A stretch of DNA of 64,000 bases from Primulina eburnea (GCF_022965805.1 NC_133103.1:45836047-45900046), one strand, 5' to 3'. Shown: positions 1-12,798, counted from the stretch's first letter. A program made the numbers and translations. The notes: generated from the sequence alone by a model not told the origin.

Positions 1-1483
1 AAATATCAATAATACTTTCAATTTCTAATATAAATAACCCAAAATATTTCAAATTCAATAGATAAAATAAAAATGTTTTTCAAATTTCTTCTAATCACTA
101 TCTGACTCTGACATTGATGGAGATCTTCGACTTTCATGTGCATTTTGTGGAGTTCTTGTCTGTTGCTGCATAATATCTGCCATGATAGATGTCATCTAGA
201 AAAAAAATTAAATTAATATTATGCATTTATATAAGTACTTTAGAATCAATTCATTATTATTCTGTGTTGGTAATAATTCTGGCCCACGAGATCCTCAAGC
301 ACTTCCAGTTATCATACTTTGAATGACTCTTGTAAAATTTTGGAGTTGATGTTCATGTATCTGTCTCATCCGCTCCATTTCTTCTAGCCTTTGTTCTTCC
401 ATACTTTTCATTTTATCTTCTATTTCTCGTAACTTATTAGTAACATCATAAGTAGGGAGATTACTCTGTGTTAAAAATAATCTAGACTTATACTGATCTG
501 GGAAAACTTGGCTAGGCAATGCACCAGCTCCTAGACATCGAACCCGACCAGAATGCTCTAGTCCAAATATTTCACTGAAAATATACATATAATTAGTATC
601 GTACAATGTATAATTATATTAAAAAAACAAAATAAAATTGTAAATACACTATAACCGAAATGCATCCTCATGCACTTCTGTTGGTTGTGTTCCTTCGGGC
701 TTGTCTTGGAGATGACGCTGCACCGCATCATTTAGTAAATCCTAACAAAAAAATTTTGTCAATAAAATAAAAAATATTGAGAAGCTATTTCAAAGCGTTG
801 AAACAATTATAATGTAACGAACCGTACTTTAACTACTTGGAATTTGCGGAAAAATTTAAAATTTTCTTTTAAACTAAATGAAATGCGGAAATGAAATCAA
901 ATACGGTCGTCACTACATCCTTCACCAATAAAAAATATTTGAAATCGACATCAACAATAAAAATTTGCTGAAAAGAAACATCGTTCCAAAAGTCTTGAAA
1001 TGAAACATAACATCAGAGTATTTTAAACTTGCATAAAAGAAATCGTAAAATAACGTGGGCGGTCCTCGGGTTTAGCCTGCCGCTCAGTCCAAGCCCGCCC
1101 CTTGGTCACCACCTCCTGCCTCCTCGTCAACATACTCACCTGCATCGATCAAGTCTAGTGAGTCTAAAGACTCAACACGTATAAACTGGAATAACGAGTA
1201 CTACATAATAAAATCACATGCAACTTTAAAATAGGACATACATAACTTGAAACTTGAACTTGCGTATTAAAACTTGAACGTACGTACATACATACTTCGA
1301 CGTGCCATAACTTAAACTTTTCATAAACATGCTGCATACTTGAACATACTTGAACATACATACTTCATCATTTTGCGTAGAGGCATGTTTCAAAGCGAGT
1401 GACCCATAACATAAAAGAGCCTGATCAGACTATACCACAGTACTGGGCTGACAGGGACGTATCCACTGTCGCATACATAAGAT

Positions 1484-1600
1484 CCCCGTTCATAATTTAA
1501 CGGGCTGGTTGGTCCCCGTTCATAATTTAACGCTTTCCAACCACGATCTAACCCGTTCATAATTTAACGGGCGGATTGGTCCCCGTTCATAATTTAACGC
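1484..1600. repeat. Four copies of a CCCGTTCATAATTTAACG motif
   Basis: The 18-base motif CCCGTTCATAATTTAACG occurs four times at about 30-38-bp spacing, alternating with short segments such as CTTTCCAA. It lies inside the solo LTR, so it is probably part of the LTR regulatory region rather than a separate element. Confidence 0.8.
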
Positions 1601-1919
1601 TTTCCAATCCTAAACATACTTTGGTCACAAGACATTTAGCATACCTCCAAAACTTAAAATATTTTCTTTGCACGTCATCATACTTACTTACTTGGCGTTG
1701 CGGGATTCGTTGGACTTCGATCGGGGCCGTTACTGCAACATACTAACATAAACTTGTATACTCAACTCACATAACTTAACGTAGAAATCATACTTACTCT
1801 CGAGTTCGATCATTACTTAGGACATTCTAAGTTTCCCATGACACGATCTTGATAATCCTTGCACTAAATCATGACATCACCCTCAAAACAAACTATATTA
1901 TTTTTCCCAAAAATGGAAG

Positions 1920-2175
1920 GACACGGACCCCGTACCTACATCCGTGTAGGGGTCTGTGTAGGTACTGGAAGTAGACACCGCAAGGAAGCAAAGGCACGGA
2001 CCCCGTGTCAGGGTCCGGGTGAGGGTCCGTGTAGGTACTGGAAAAAGACACTAAGTGAAACCCAAAGGCACGGACCCCGTGCCCTCATCCGTGTAGGGGT
2101 CCGTGTAGGTACTGGAAAAAGACGCCGAGGAGAAAACAAAGGCACGGACCCCGTGTCAGGGTCCGTGTACCCACT
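1920..2175. repeat. Minisatellite, 73-74-bp unit, about 3.5 copies
   Basis: Units starting with CACGGACCCCGT recur at 1922, 1995, 2069 and 2143. Each contains GGGTCCGTGTAGG and GTACTGGAAAAAGAC. The block is markedly more GC-rich than its surroundings and lies inside the solo LTR. A 102-codon open frame across it is a by-product of the repeat. Confidence 0.85.
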
Positions 2176-3101
2176 GTGATCGCGAACTTACGAAAATTCT
2201 GAACATCCAATGCTTATTCTTCTAGACTCAATTATATGGACCAAGCACCGACCCCTCGAGACTCATCCTAGCATACCATAACATAAATCCAAATTGTACA
2301 AACGTTTCAACACAACAATGTTCGCTCTACGACACCCACGACCCAAAATACGACAATTGACATCAAACTGTTTCCTACGACTTCTCATTAGTTCGAGTGC
2401 CTATCGACATGAAACGTAACCTCAAAAACACTCTTAACATCATTACTAACATACCCCTACGCAGCAACAATCGCCCGTCGATCTCCAACGAAGCCTGCAA
2501 CACTGAAACTTCAAGAATTATCAATATCATCACTTTTCTGAAACGCAGTTTGAGCAGTCCCACGAAAAACACCATAACTCACTCAATATTTGTCCAAAAA
2601 TTTCGAACCATATATCAAATCGAAGGTATCGAAAAGTTCTACGTTTTTACCGTTGAAAGTTTTCCCAAAATATGAACAGAAAAATCGCAGTTTTGACATG
2701 AACAGTAAAAACGAGTTTTAGATCTAAAAATTTTCCTTCGAAATTGATCCGATTCATGATCCGCTCAAACTACTATCATCATACATAACTTTTACGCATA
2801 AAAACAACGCAATGCAATATATGACTTGATCGACACAGCAAGAACAGATTATACGTGCCTTTTTGATATTTAAAATACCGTACGACGACACCGAAGCGGA
2901 GATGGAGCGAGGTTTGATCCGGGACGAACGTGGCACCGATTTTGTAGTAGCCCGAATTCCAAATTGGGTAATTAACGGATTAATGGTGATTAAGAAGGTT
3001 TAATGTGTAATTTTGACCGTGGACATAATCGGACGGACCGAAGATGGTTCGGTAGCACCGAAGAGTTCGGACGATCCGAAGTGGGTTCGGTGGATCCGAT
3101 C

Positions 3102-3243
3102 ATGAGGTGTCAAGAGTTGATCGACACGTGGGAGTTCGGACGTTCCGAAGTGTAGGTTCGGTGGATCCGATCATGAGGTGTCAAGAGTTGATCGACACGT
3201 GGGCGTTCGGACGTTCCGAAGTGTAGGTTCGGTGGATCCGATC
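3102..3243. repeat. Duplicated 71-bp block in the LTR (left copy; same in the right LTR)
   Basis: A unit running from GATCATGAGGTGTCAAGAG to GTTCGGTGGATCC is present twice in tandem with one base changed (GTGGGAG versus GTGGGCG). The segment is rich in TTCGG/CCGAA palindromes. It lies just upstream of TATAAATA at about 3251, so it may be part of the LTR promoter. Confidence 0.6.
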
Positions 3244-4332
3244 ATAGCCTATAAATAGTGCTCGGATTTCCTCATTTTGTATTGACAATCCTTGAGTTGT
3301 GTCTCATATTTGAGAGATTTGGAAGGTTTCTAGGGTTAGTTGCCGGTCGAGCGATAGCCAAGAGCTGCCAGGATTGGTAGTGTAGCGACGCCTGAGTTAC
3401 GAGGCAATCGACATCAAAGGGCTGTCGACGGACGAAGGTAAACCCTAAACCTTTGGTAGTACTGGTTTTGCTAGTATAGCATGGTAGTATTGTTCATTGG
3501 GTGCTTTTGATGCATAGGCTTGTTCTAGACCTGATTAGCGGTGTTGCGTAAGGCTAGGCTTGCTGTGATAGAGGTACGAAAGTACTATCCGAGATATCCT
3601 GGTTGAGTATACATTCTTATATGTGTTGCATGATTATGTGGTGCATTGATATATGTCATATGATGCATGCTATTATGTCACGTTTATTACTGCACGTTGC
3701 ATTTCATGTTGAGCCGTATCTCCTTCGAGATAGCCTTTACTGTTGAGCTGTATCTCTTTCGAGATAAGCTATATATCTTGTGGGGCCGCTCAGCCCTGTC
3801 TTGTCTTGTGGACGCATGGACACCGAGAGTACACAGTGGCCGACGGGTCGGGAGGGCTTCGGTGATCCGGGACATTTTAGGTCCACGTCTGTTCTTGCAG
3901 TGGATGCAGTGACCCAGAGGTAGGACCGCGCGGCACTATCCACTTGGCGCCTCTAGACTGAGCATTTTGAGATCTTTTGTGACTCCTGTTTCTTGACTAC
4001 CCTGGTATCATATCATAGCATGTGCATTTCATATAGGTTTGTATACTCATGCTTTTGTACTGGGCGTTTTTATCGCTCACGTCCTCGGTTTTTGTTTATC
4101 TTGGACACCCCATTTCCACGGGGCAGGCCTCAGGTTGGACAGCTCGGGAAGAGCAGGAGGAGGACAGTGAGTATATGGTTGGTTTAGTTTTCAGTACTAT
4201 TCTATTTCGATTGGGTTGTATAACTATCATTTGTTGGTATTTTCCGCTGTTATCTCTGATTGTTATTAATTAAGTTAGTTGCATGCTTAGTTCTCAACTA
4301 GTAGGTGATTCTGGAACGGGTCACTACATTTA

Positions 4333-4344
4333 TGGTATCAGAGC
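4333..4344 (+). other. Primer-binding site, initiator tRNA-Met type
   Basis: TGGTATCAGAGC lies 4 bases after the left LTR. It is the standard complement of the 3' end of plant initiator tRNA-Met used for minus-strand priming. Confidence 0.9.
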
Positions 4345-4678
4345 ATGCTTACGATTTTGGGATATAGATTCTGTTTTGGGATTTTTCGTGGACCATTTTA
4401 CCATTTTCCCTATTCTATCTTGTAGCGATGGCTGACCACTTTGGTGATGAGAGTAGTCAGGGAAGTGTAGGTCGTTGGGGTGACCAGGACGATTTGTTAA
4501 GCGTCATAAGTTACCGTATGTTTCTCTAGACGTCATTCTTTCCGTTTCTACTCCGATGGGTCATTCGGTGTTAGCTAAGCGTCTAGTGATGGGTTGTCCT
4601 TTAGATTTTGAGGGTAACGATGTTGTTATTTTCGTTTTGTTCATCCTCTAAACTTGATTTCGAGGACGAAATCGTTTT

Positions 4679-4691
4679 AAGGGGGGGAGAA
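4679..4691 (+). other. Polypurine tract of the nested LTR element
   Basis: AAGGGGGGGAGAA directly abuts the right LTR, as expected for a plus-strand primer. Confidence 0.85.
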
Positions 4692-7600
4692 TGTAGTAGC
4701 CCGAATTCCAAATTGGGTAATTAACGGATTAATGGTGATTAAGAAGGTTTAATGTGTAATTTTGACCGTGGTCATAATCGGACGGACCGAAGATGGTTCG
4801 GTAGCACCGAAGAGTTCGGACGATCCGAAGTGGGTTCGGTGGATCCGATCATGAGGTGTCAAGAGTTGATCGACACGTGGGAGTTCGGACGTTCCGAAGT
4901 GTAGGTTCGGTGGATCCGATCATGAGGTGTCAAGAGTTGATCGACACGTGGGCGTTCGGACGTTCCGAAGTGTAGGTTCGGTGGATCCGATCATAGCCTA
5001 TAAATAGTGCTCGGATTTCCTCATTTTGTATTGACAATCCTTGAGTTGTGTCTCATATTTGAGAGATTTGGAAGGTTTCTAGGGTTAGTTGCCGGTCGAG
5101 CGATAGCCAAGAGCTGCCAGGATTGGTAGTGTAGCGACGCCTGAGTTACGAGGCAATCGACATCAAAGGGCTGTCGACGGACGAAGGTAAACCCTAAACC
5201 TTTGGTAGTACTGGTTTTGCTAGTATAGCATGGTAGTATTGTTCATTGGGTGCTTTTGATGCATAGGCTTGTTCTAGACCTGATTAGCGGTGTTGCGTAA
5301 GGCTAGGCTTGCTGTGATAGAGGTACGAAAGTACTATCCGAGATATCCTGGTTGAGTATACATTCTTATATGTGTTGCATGATTATGTGGTGCATTGATA
5401 TATGTCATATGATGCATGCTATTATGTCACGTTTATTACTGCACGTTGCATTTCATGTTGAGCCGTATCTCCTTCGAGATAGCCTTTACTGTTGAGCTGT
5501 ATCTCTTTCGAGATAAGCTATATATCTTGTGGGGCCGCTCAGCCCTGTCTTGTCTTGTGGACGCATGGACACCGAGAGTACACAGTGGCCGACGGGTCGG
5601 GAGGGCTTCGGTGATCCGGGACATTTTAGGTCCACGTCTGTTCTTGCAGTGGATGCAGTGACCCAGAGGTAGGACCGCGCGGCACTATCCACTTGGCGCC
5701 TCTAGACTGAGCATTTTGAGATCTTTTGTGACTCCTGTTTCTTGACTACCCTGGTATCATATCATAGCATGTGCATTTCATATAGGTTTGTATACTCATG
5801 CTTTTGTACTGGGCGTTTTTATCGCTCACGTCCTCGGTTTTTGTTTATCTTGGACACCCCATTTCCACGGGGCAGGCCTCAGGTTGGACAGCTCGGGAAG
5901 AGCAGGAGGAGGACAGTGAGTATCTGGTTGGTTTAGTTTTCAGTACTATTCTATTTCGATTGGGTTGTATAACTATCATTTGTTGGTATTTTCCGCTGTT
6001 ATCTCTGATTGTTATTAATTAAGTTAGTTGCATGCTTAGTTCTCAACTAGTAGGTGATTCTGGAACGGGTCACTACAGATTTTCCTTGAAATAAATCACG
6101 AAAATTGCTGGAATTTGAGAGGGAAGGGGGACGGCTGCTATGTGCACAAGAACCCTAACCTTTTCTCCTTCAAAATAATAAAACTAGAATGGATGAAGTG
6201 TGTGTGTTTGAGCGTGCATCGGTGTGTGTAAAAGTGTGTGTGTGCGTGAGTTTAGTGTGTGCAGAATGTGTGTGTGCGTGTGTTAGATAATTAGGAGGAG
6301 TAAAATTTGCTAATTAATAATTAACAATGCTAATCAAGATGCTAATTAAAAAGATTGACTCAAATAACAATTTAATTAAAATACTATCCTTACTCCTCTT
6401 TAAATCAAACTCTTTAATTAAAATATAACACACACCCTACTAGACTTTAAAAGTTCTAAAATCATAAACTCACAAAATAATTAATTTAGGATTCAAAAAT
6501 GCTAAAACTCACTAAATTAATTAAAATGCTCCCAACCTCAACTTCAAATAAAATACCATATTTTAAATGGTCACAATCGTCACTGGTCTCTTCCTCGATC
6601 TCGCCTCGAATAATCGCCTGAAACATTAAGCTCGAAAGACATTTTAACGTGCATCACATAAACATAAACAATTTAAAATAATGCATTTAAATAAATCATG
6701 CATCGCCAAAACTCATTTAAAATTAATTTAAATGATTTAATAATTAAATGAATGCATGGGTTATACGTGTATTAAATTTGGGCACTACATATAACCTCAA
6801 CTCGTATTGCTTCATCATCAACAAGAGCTCCTCCTTTTTTTTTACTTTGTCGAATCAAATGTAATATTTCAATACGAGTTGGTTTTCTGCCATTTTCTTG
6901 AAACTAAGCATAGAAAAAAATATTTTTGATTAAATATGCAAAAGTTATAATAGCCCAAGACTCATCTATATTGAATGATATCATCACAACAATAAAATCT
7001 TGATTATATTTTCAAATACTAAGCATGGAAAATTTACTATCTAAATCATATATGTTCAATAATAGCTCCCTTATATCTAATCCATACATGCCAAAAGTAC
7101 ACACACACAAAAACACATGTAATATAATAAATCAATAGTATGAAACTATTCGTGAACATATTTTATGATCTAATACTTACAAACTTATATTCCAAAGATG
7201 CAATATTTGTCCGTCCTTGTGCATGTATCCCTCTTTTTTTACTCTCATGTTCTCGATTTATTCTTGAAGTGCTCTGGAAAAATATAATTATATCAAATTT
7301 ATCCATAACAAAAAAATATATATATAAAAATTAATCAAAATAAGAACAACCTCAATAGACTTCCAGTAATGACACAAAGTTTGCCATACTTCTGGCGTAA
7401 GGTCATGGGAATGGGACGAATTGACACAAGTTCCCTTAATGGAATATTTGGATCATAAGAAGTAGCTTTAACTTGTGTCTTCCATCGCCTCCATGAAACT
7501 CCCATCATCTGCATCACACTAGCTCTATGTTGATCGAAGATATCAAAACTTGCATGTGAACATTGAAAAAGTTATAATAATGGTTTGAATTAAGTATGAA

Positions 7601-8173
7601 TTAAAATATTTATCAACTTACTGTTAAACGTTCCCATGCATCATCCAAGCAACGCTTAGGCATTTTTCTCCAATCTGAAAAATCAAGTGGCAAAACATTT
7701 CCATTACGAGCAATGGTGCCCACAAAATTGGCAAGCGTCGGCTGCATTTCGCCATAAGGTTTACCTCTTTCATTAAATGTTACTACTAAACGGTCACCGA
7801 GTGCTAAAGAATGAACATCCTTCATAATAGTTTTCCCACGTTTCTTTCGTGGGCTTTGGGATGAATGTGTGATCTCGTTGTGACCTAAAAAAATATGCAA
7901 AATATAATTATTTTTTTCAAGTGATAAACATAATCAACAATTTATACTGAAAAAATATTTTTAACCTCCTCGATTATTCTCTTCGTTTTGTCTTGACTCC
8001 ATTGTATTATTTTGTGTTGAATTGTTTTGTGGGTCTAATAATGGATTTGATGAAGTGATTTGTGAGTCAGGCTCATCTTCGTGTCCTCTATTACCTGTAT
8101 CATCTCTACAAGATCGTCCACTTATATTCTGAAGCAACTTTCGTATTCTTTTATTTGTCATATATAATATCAA

Positions 8174-10393
8174 ACCTTAAAAATAATGAAAAAAATCGCA
8201 CAAAATAAATATTAAATGTATATAATTAACAAAATGGTAATTTTTATATTAAAAACTTCTCTGGAGATGCACATACCGCACACATCGAAGGACACTCGAA
8301 AATTTAGTGTAATTGATTTCACTGATATTTATTTTTTAGAAATGAAATATTTACGCAAAAAATTATAAAACCAAATATGAAACAAGAACTGAGGCATGTC
8401 ACCTCAATTTCTAGATGGAAAAAGAAAAGAAAACAAATAATGCGTACACTGCCAACAAAATCGAGGTTCAATTAATAAAAAGAAACATTCAATGGAAACA
8501 CCATGCAAGAGTTCCTATACAAGCCTCCCACCGCAAACCGTACTCAAATTTCAATGAGAAGAAAATATGTTTAGCCTTCGACCGTTCTAGAAAATTGGAT
8601 CTGACTGATAATCCCATGTGTTTCTAAATACATGTGACGAACCAAGTATGAAACAAATTACATTAATCTAAAAATTCTCAATTGATCAAGATTCAAGAAA
8701 ACCGTACAACCATGTAAGAAAGGTTTTACAAATTTTGGTAGTGCAAGAAATAATCACAGACAAGAAAACAAATTACCTCCAAATGCCAAAAGAAAAAGCA
8801 ATCTTCCGTAGAAAGAAGTGAATGATGAAAGAATGAGAGAATTTGATAAAAGAGTTGGATATTTATCTTTTCATATTATCACACTTTAAACTTTAATATG
8901 GAGGGAAAATGTTTCAGATTAAGGTATTTTAAAATTTTAAATGGATGTTTATCTTTTTAGAATTTTTTTAATTGGAGAAACTTTGGTAAATTATCTTTAT
9001 CACCACAATTTTAAAAAAGTAGGGAACTTTTTGTGGAGAGATTTTTGTAATTTAAAAATATATAGATTTATTATTTTGACGGTGAAACAAGAATCAAGAC
9101 AAGCAAGAAGGAAATAAAAAAAAAAAATAAAGGTTTTTAGTCAGCTGAAATTATTTATAGTAGGATTTGAACTATTACATTCACATATTTCTCCCAACGA
9201 ATATTTTTAAAAATGTCAAATATTTTGTCAAAGAAAGTGTGCACAAATTTTCCTATTTAATATAATTCAATTGGTTAAATGAAAATTTTGGTGGTAAATG
9301 TTATAAGATCTACCGCCAAAATTTTGCCATTTGTGAAATTGAATATATTGTTAAATAAAAAAAATCAAAGAAACCAACATCATTATATAATCAACTTACA
9401 AAAATTTCAGATTATATATTGAGTAATGATTTATAGATTTATTATATCATTTTCATAAAATATTTGTTTTTTGTAGTACGCGTAATTTGACTCAGTCCTT
9501 CAAATCTCTCACACTTGGTCATTGCTAATTGTCATATTTTTAATTAAGTAGATAAATAGTCTTTTTAATTGATTAATCAATTAGGATTGAATAGTTAAAG
9601 AGTAAATACTATGCACTCTCTAAAGCTAAACAAAAAATTCATGTTAGTCATTGTCAAAAAAAATATTTATTTAAACTATTTGATCTACAACAAAATATGT
9701 TTGCACTCTCTAAGTCCACATTTATTTTCTTAGATAAAATTCGATACAAAACATTAAAAATACAGTAATAATATATGATATTTGAGTACTAATTTCTTTA
9801 GAAATGATATTAATATATGTTTTTTGAGTACTCAAAAGACATATATATCAAATACTAATATTGATTACACATTCGTATTTTCGGATGAAAATTAATACAA
9901 AATATTAAAAGTACAGTACTTATTAATATATGATATTTGAATTCAGATATAATACTGGTATATGATTTTTGAGTACTTAAACATTTTATTAATAAAGTTG
10001 TTCTAAATTTATATTAAATTCAAAATGGATCCCTAAATCGATATATCACCGATCACTTGGCCTCGAATGGATGATCAATTTCATAGGTATTGAAAAAACA
10101 TTATTGATTCTACGGCAAAAAATGATGTACTTTTTCTATCTTCATGTTTGCTAGAGATATATGATCGTTCTTTTATCCGTCATCCCCACTCTTTTTCTTC
10201 ACAGAAAAATTCATGCAAGTTCGAACAAAAAACATTTCTATTTATTATATTCACTTACAAATTCAAGATTCAATTTTTTATTTATCATCATCCAGATTAT
10301 ATTTAAACCATTCAAACCAATATTTCAAATGATTGCGTTGGTGTTCTTGTTGATGAAGAGAAAAGAGTGTTGAAAACGTGACCTACCAATGAG
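8174..10393. other. AT-rich spacer without a recognised gene
   Basis: Only short open frames without family resemblance occur here. Apart from the foldback at 9254-9357 and loose repeats of TATGATATTTGAGTACT around 9770-9980, nothing is assignable. The right part could hold 5' sequence of the Tat element that follows, but no LTR or gag was recognised. Confidence 0.5.
9254..9357. repeat. Foldback (MITE-like) palindrome of about 100 bp
   Basis: The left arm (TATTTAATATAATTCAAT ... AAAATTTTGGTGGTA) is mirrored by the right arm (TACCGCCAAAATTTT ... ATTGAATATATTGTTAAATA) around a short loop near 9302-9309. There is no coding sequence. Family and TSD are not resolved. Confidence 0.65.
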
Positions 10394-12798
10394 ATGACTA
10401 AACACATCAAACCACTCTATATTATAGCACATGTTAATGGAAAGCCATTGTCTAGGGTACTGATAGATAATGAATCTGCCGTGAATATTTTACCATACAG
10501 AATCCTTCAGAAGTTGGGGAAGAATGTAGATGACCTAATTCCTACCGAAGTCTCGGTGGCGACTTTTACTGGGAAATCTACGAAAACTTTAGGAGTGTTG
10601 CCAACAAATGTTACTGTAGGGTCTCGATCCTCGTTGTCAGCTTTTTTCGTGGTCAATTCCAGTGCTAGCTTCTATGCTCTGTTGGGAATATATTGGATTC
10701 ATACCAACCATTGTGTACCATCATCTATGCACCAGTTACTGTTGATGTGGAAAGGGGATGATGTGGAAGCGGTGCAGGCTTATTCGCAGCCGTATCAATC
10801 TAATTCAAACACATGAGAGGCTAAGTATTGTGATGGAGCCTTCGGTCTTATTAAAATTCGCGAATACAAGACGAATGAACGGCAAGGTGCAGTCTACATG
10901 GATACTAAAAAAGTGAAAGAAGCAGTTGAAAAAATTCTCAAACCCACTGCCATGGTCTCTCCTAGACCCATGGTCCGAACTATTATCGAGGAGGTCGATG
11001 ATTAAGTTCACTGAAGAAGAGATGGAAGTAGCTGCAACTTCCGAATGGAAAGCCACATTGCAGCATCTGGTGAATGAAGTACAATCTCAGGAATTGTGTG
11101 ACATTGACGGAACTGAAATAATATTTGAAGATGAATGTGATAACAGTGAGGAAACAGAATTACATTTGGAATATATAGTTTTAGCTCCGGCTCAGATGGA
11201 AGATCGACAGCCAGAGACTCAGGATCCTTTGAAAGAGGTGAATCTGGGATATCAGTGACTTGTTAGAGGAAGATATGAAGAAAGAAATTGTGAAAATTCT
11301 CGTGGAATTCAAAGATTGTTTCGTGTGGGAATATGAAGATATGCTGGGTTTAGACGTAAATTGGTGGAACATCGGCTACCAATCAAAGATGGTTTCAAAC
11401 CATACCAACAGCCGGCTAGAAGGATGTCCAAGGCCATCAAAGCAAGGATAAAAGAAGAAATCGAAAAATTTCTCAAAGCAAAATTCATCCGTCCAGTAAG
11501 ATACACGGAATGGCTTGCAAACATAGTCCCTTTGATGAAAAAGAATGGGAAGCTTCGAGTTTGCATAGATTTCAGGGATTTAAATTGTGCCACCCCGAAA
11601 GACGTTTATATAATGCTGGTGGCCGATATGTTAGTCGATGCAGTGGCAAAAAACGAGTTGATGTCATTCATGGACGGATTTTCAGGATACAATCAAATAA
11701 AAATAGTAGAGGAAGATGTATCCAAAACAGCTTTTAGATGTCCTGGGGCAATTGGCACGTTTGAATGGCTGGTTATGCCATTGGTTTAAAAAATGCAGGA
11801 GCAACTTACCAAAGGGCCATGAATACCATTTTCCAGGATATGATCGGTCAGTTCTTGGAGGTATATGTTGATGACATTGTTGTTAAATCGAAAAAAGCAT
11901 CAGATCATATCGGCCACCTCAGGAAGAGCTTTATAAGGATGAGGCAACACAATTTGAAGTTGAATCATTTGAATGTGCTTTCGGTGTACAAGCTGGGAAT
12001 TTCCTTGATTTTTTTGTTCACCAGCGAGGAGTAGAGGTGGAGAAAAATAAGGCTAAAGCTATCATGGCGGTGATGCCACCGAAGAATAAGAAGGAGCTAC
12101 AAAGATTCCTCGGTCACGTAAATTATTTAAGAAGATTTATCTCAAACTTGGCAGGTAAAACTCGAGATTTTCTTTATTATTAAAGTTGAAAGACTCTGAA
12201 GAATTTAAATGGGAAAGATGTCACCAAGAAGCTTTCGATAAAATAAAAGAATATTTGTTTAACCTTCTGTTTTGATGCCCCCAAGGCGTGGTTTTCCCCT
12301 CAAACTATATATACAGCCGCTCAAGATTCTATTGGATGTCTTTTGGCGCAAAACAACTAAGAGAATCATGAGCAGGCCATTTATTATTTGAGTCGATCAC
12401 TTACAGAGGTGGAGGTTAGATACTCCGTCATAGAAAAATTGTGTTTGGCTATATATTATTCATGTACTAAATTGAGGCATTATCTGATCCAGTCAAGAGT
12501 TTATGTGATTTCACAAACAGATCTTGTCAAATACATGCTTCACAGGCCTATCTTGACTGGGAGGATTGGCAAATGGTCGCTGGCATTGGCCGAGTTTACC
12601 TTGATTTATTGCCCCCAAAAATCGATGAAAGGACAAGCTGTTGCTGATTTTCTGGCAAACCACCCTATGGTCAATGTGGCGGGGAGTGCACCAGTGGATA
12701 TCACAGTGTTTTGTGTCAATCAATCCTGGACTTTGAAATTTGTTGGTTCAAGTACAGAGTATGCTAGATGGCCACTTGGTTTGAATTTGTCATATTAA
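10394..12798 (+). pseudogene. Tat-lineage Ty3/gypsy polyprotein (protease, RT, RNase H), broken
   Basis: Fragments in several frames follow the order of a Ty3/gypsy pol. A retropepsin-like part at 10394-10816 has IDNESAVNILP where active enzymes have D-T/S-G-S, so the catalytic motif is altered. The RT part at 11361-12034 has FSGYNQI, FRCPGAIGTFEW and the catalytic YVDDIVVKSK. The connection and RNase H follow at 12034-12660 (FLGHVNYLRRF, then YYLSRSLTEVEVRY and ADFLANHP). A second, archaeal-type RNase H start (WTLKFVGSSTE) sits at about 12725, which is typical of the Tat/Ogre group. Frame changes near 11780, 11990 and 12180-12390, plus stops, make it non-functional. No integrase or flanking LTRs were recognised. 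The antisense PMD ORF downstream fits the extra ORF of this group. Confidence 0.85.

Larger units (their letters stand above)
2943..6077 (+). mobile_element. Young, internally deleted LTR retrotransposon with twin 1,386-bp LTRs
   Basis: Two LTRs (2943-4328 and 4692-6077, each 1,386 bp, starting TGTAGTAGCCCG and ending GGTCACTACA) flank an internal region of only 363 bp. A 5-bp TSD, GATTT, lies at 2938-2942 and 6078-6082. The LTRs differ at just two sites that I can find (3023 a versus 4772 t; 4175 a versus 5924 c). The internal part keeps a primer-binding site, the first codons of a gag-like ORF (about 4429, MADHFGDESSQ), a junction into a polyprotein-end-like stretch (FEDE-type codons before 4680) and a polypurine tract. 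The element must rely on proteins supplied by relatives. A Ty3/gypsy origin is likely from the gag and tail style but is not proven. Confidence 0.9.
813..6789 (-). mobile_element. Solo LTR of a large LTR retrotransposon, inserted in the transposase intron
   Basis: Read on the minus strand the unit begins TGTAGTGCCC (at 6789) and ends GTTCGTTACA (at 813), the TG...CA ends of an LTR. It is flanked by a perfect 5-bp target-site duplication, TATAA at 808-812 and 6790-6794. After removing the nested element (2943-6077 plus its TSD) the LTR is about 2.84 kb. I see no protease, RT or integrase coding, so recombination between two LTRs to a solo LTR is the simplest reading. The length and lack of coding would fit a Ty3/gypsy LTR, but the lineage is not proven. 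It contains two blocks of internal repeats (1484-1600 and 1920-2175). Confidence 0.8.
91..8173 (-). pseudogene. Ptta/En/Spm-type transposase gene (Transposase_24 family), decayed and interrupted
   Basis: A multi-exon gene reading right to left. Clear pieces: exon 1 about 8173-7966; exon 2 7884-7622, with the family core around VVTFNERGKPYGE, FVGTIARNG and DWRKMP; a piece near 7550-7360 (SWRRWKTQ, then WQTLCHYWKSIE); about 7275-7175 (SRINREHESKKRG); 6905-6795 (ENGRKPTRIEIL); about 750-656 (LQDKPEGTQPTEV); 606-290 (coiled-coil tail rich in E, M and R); and a last piece ending in a TAG at 91-93. Exons 1 and 2 join in phase. The WQTLCHYW piece is one base out of frame with what precedes it (around 7400), so the gene is probably dead. 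The intron between the 6.8-kb and 0.7-kb exons now holds a 5,977-bp LTR insertion. These proteins come from CACTA-type DNA transposons. No CACTA terminal repeats were identified, so the outer ends of the transposon are unknown. Confidence 0.75.

Noticed and set aside
1920..2175. Possible CRISPR-like array or a 102-codon gene
   Set aside because: Units are contiguous 73-74-bp tandem repeats without unique spacers, in a plant LTR; the open frame is a by-product.
3667..6022. Identical pairs of small open frames (81, 62, 68, 64, 74 codons) at 3667-4273 and 5416-6022
   Set aside because: They lie inside the twin LTRs and are duplicated with them; no family resemblance.
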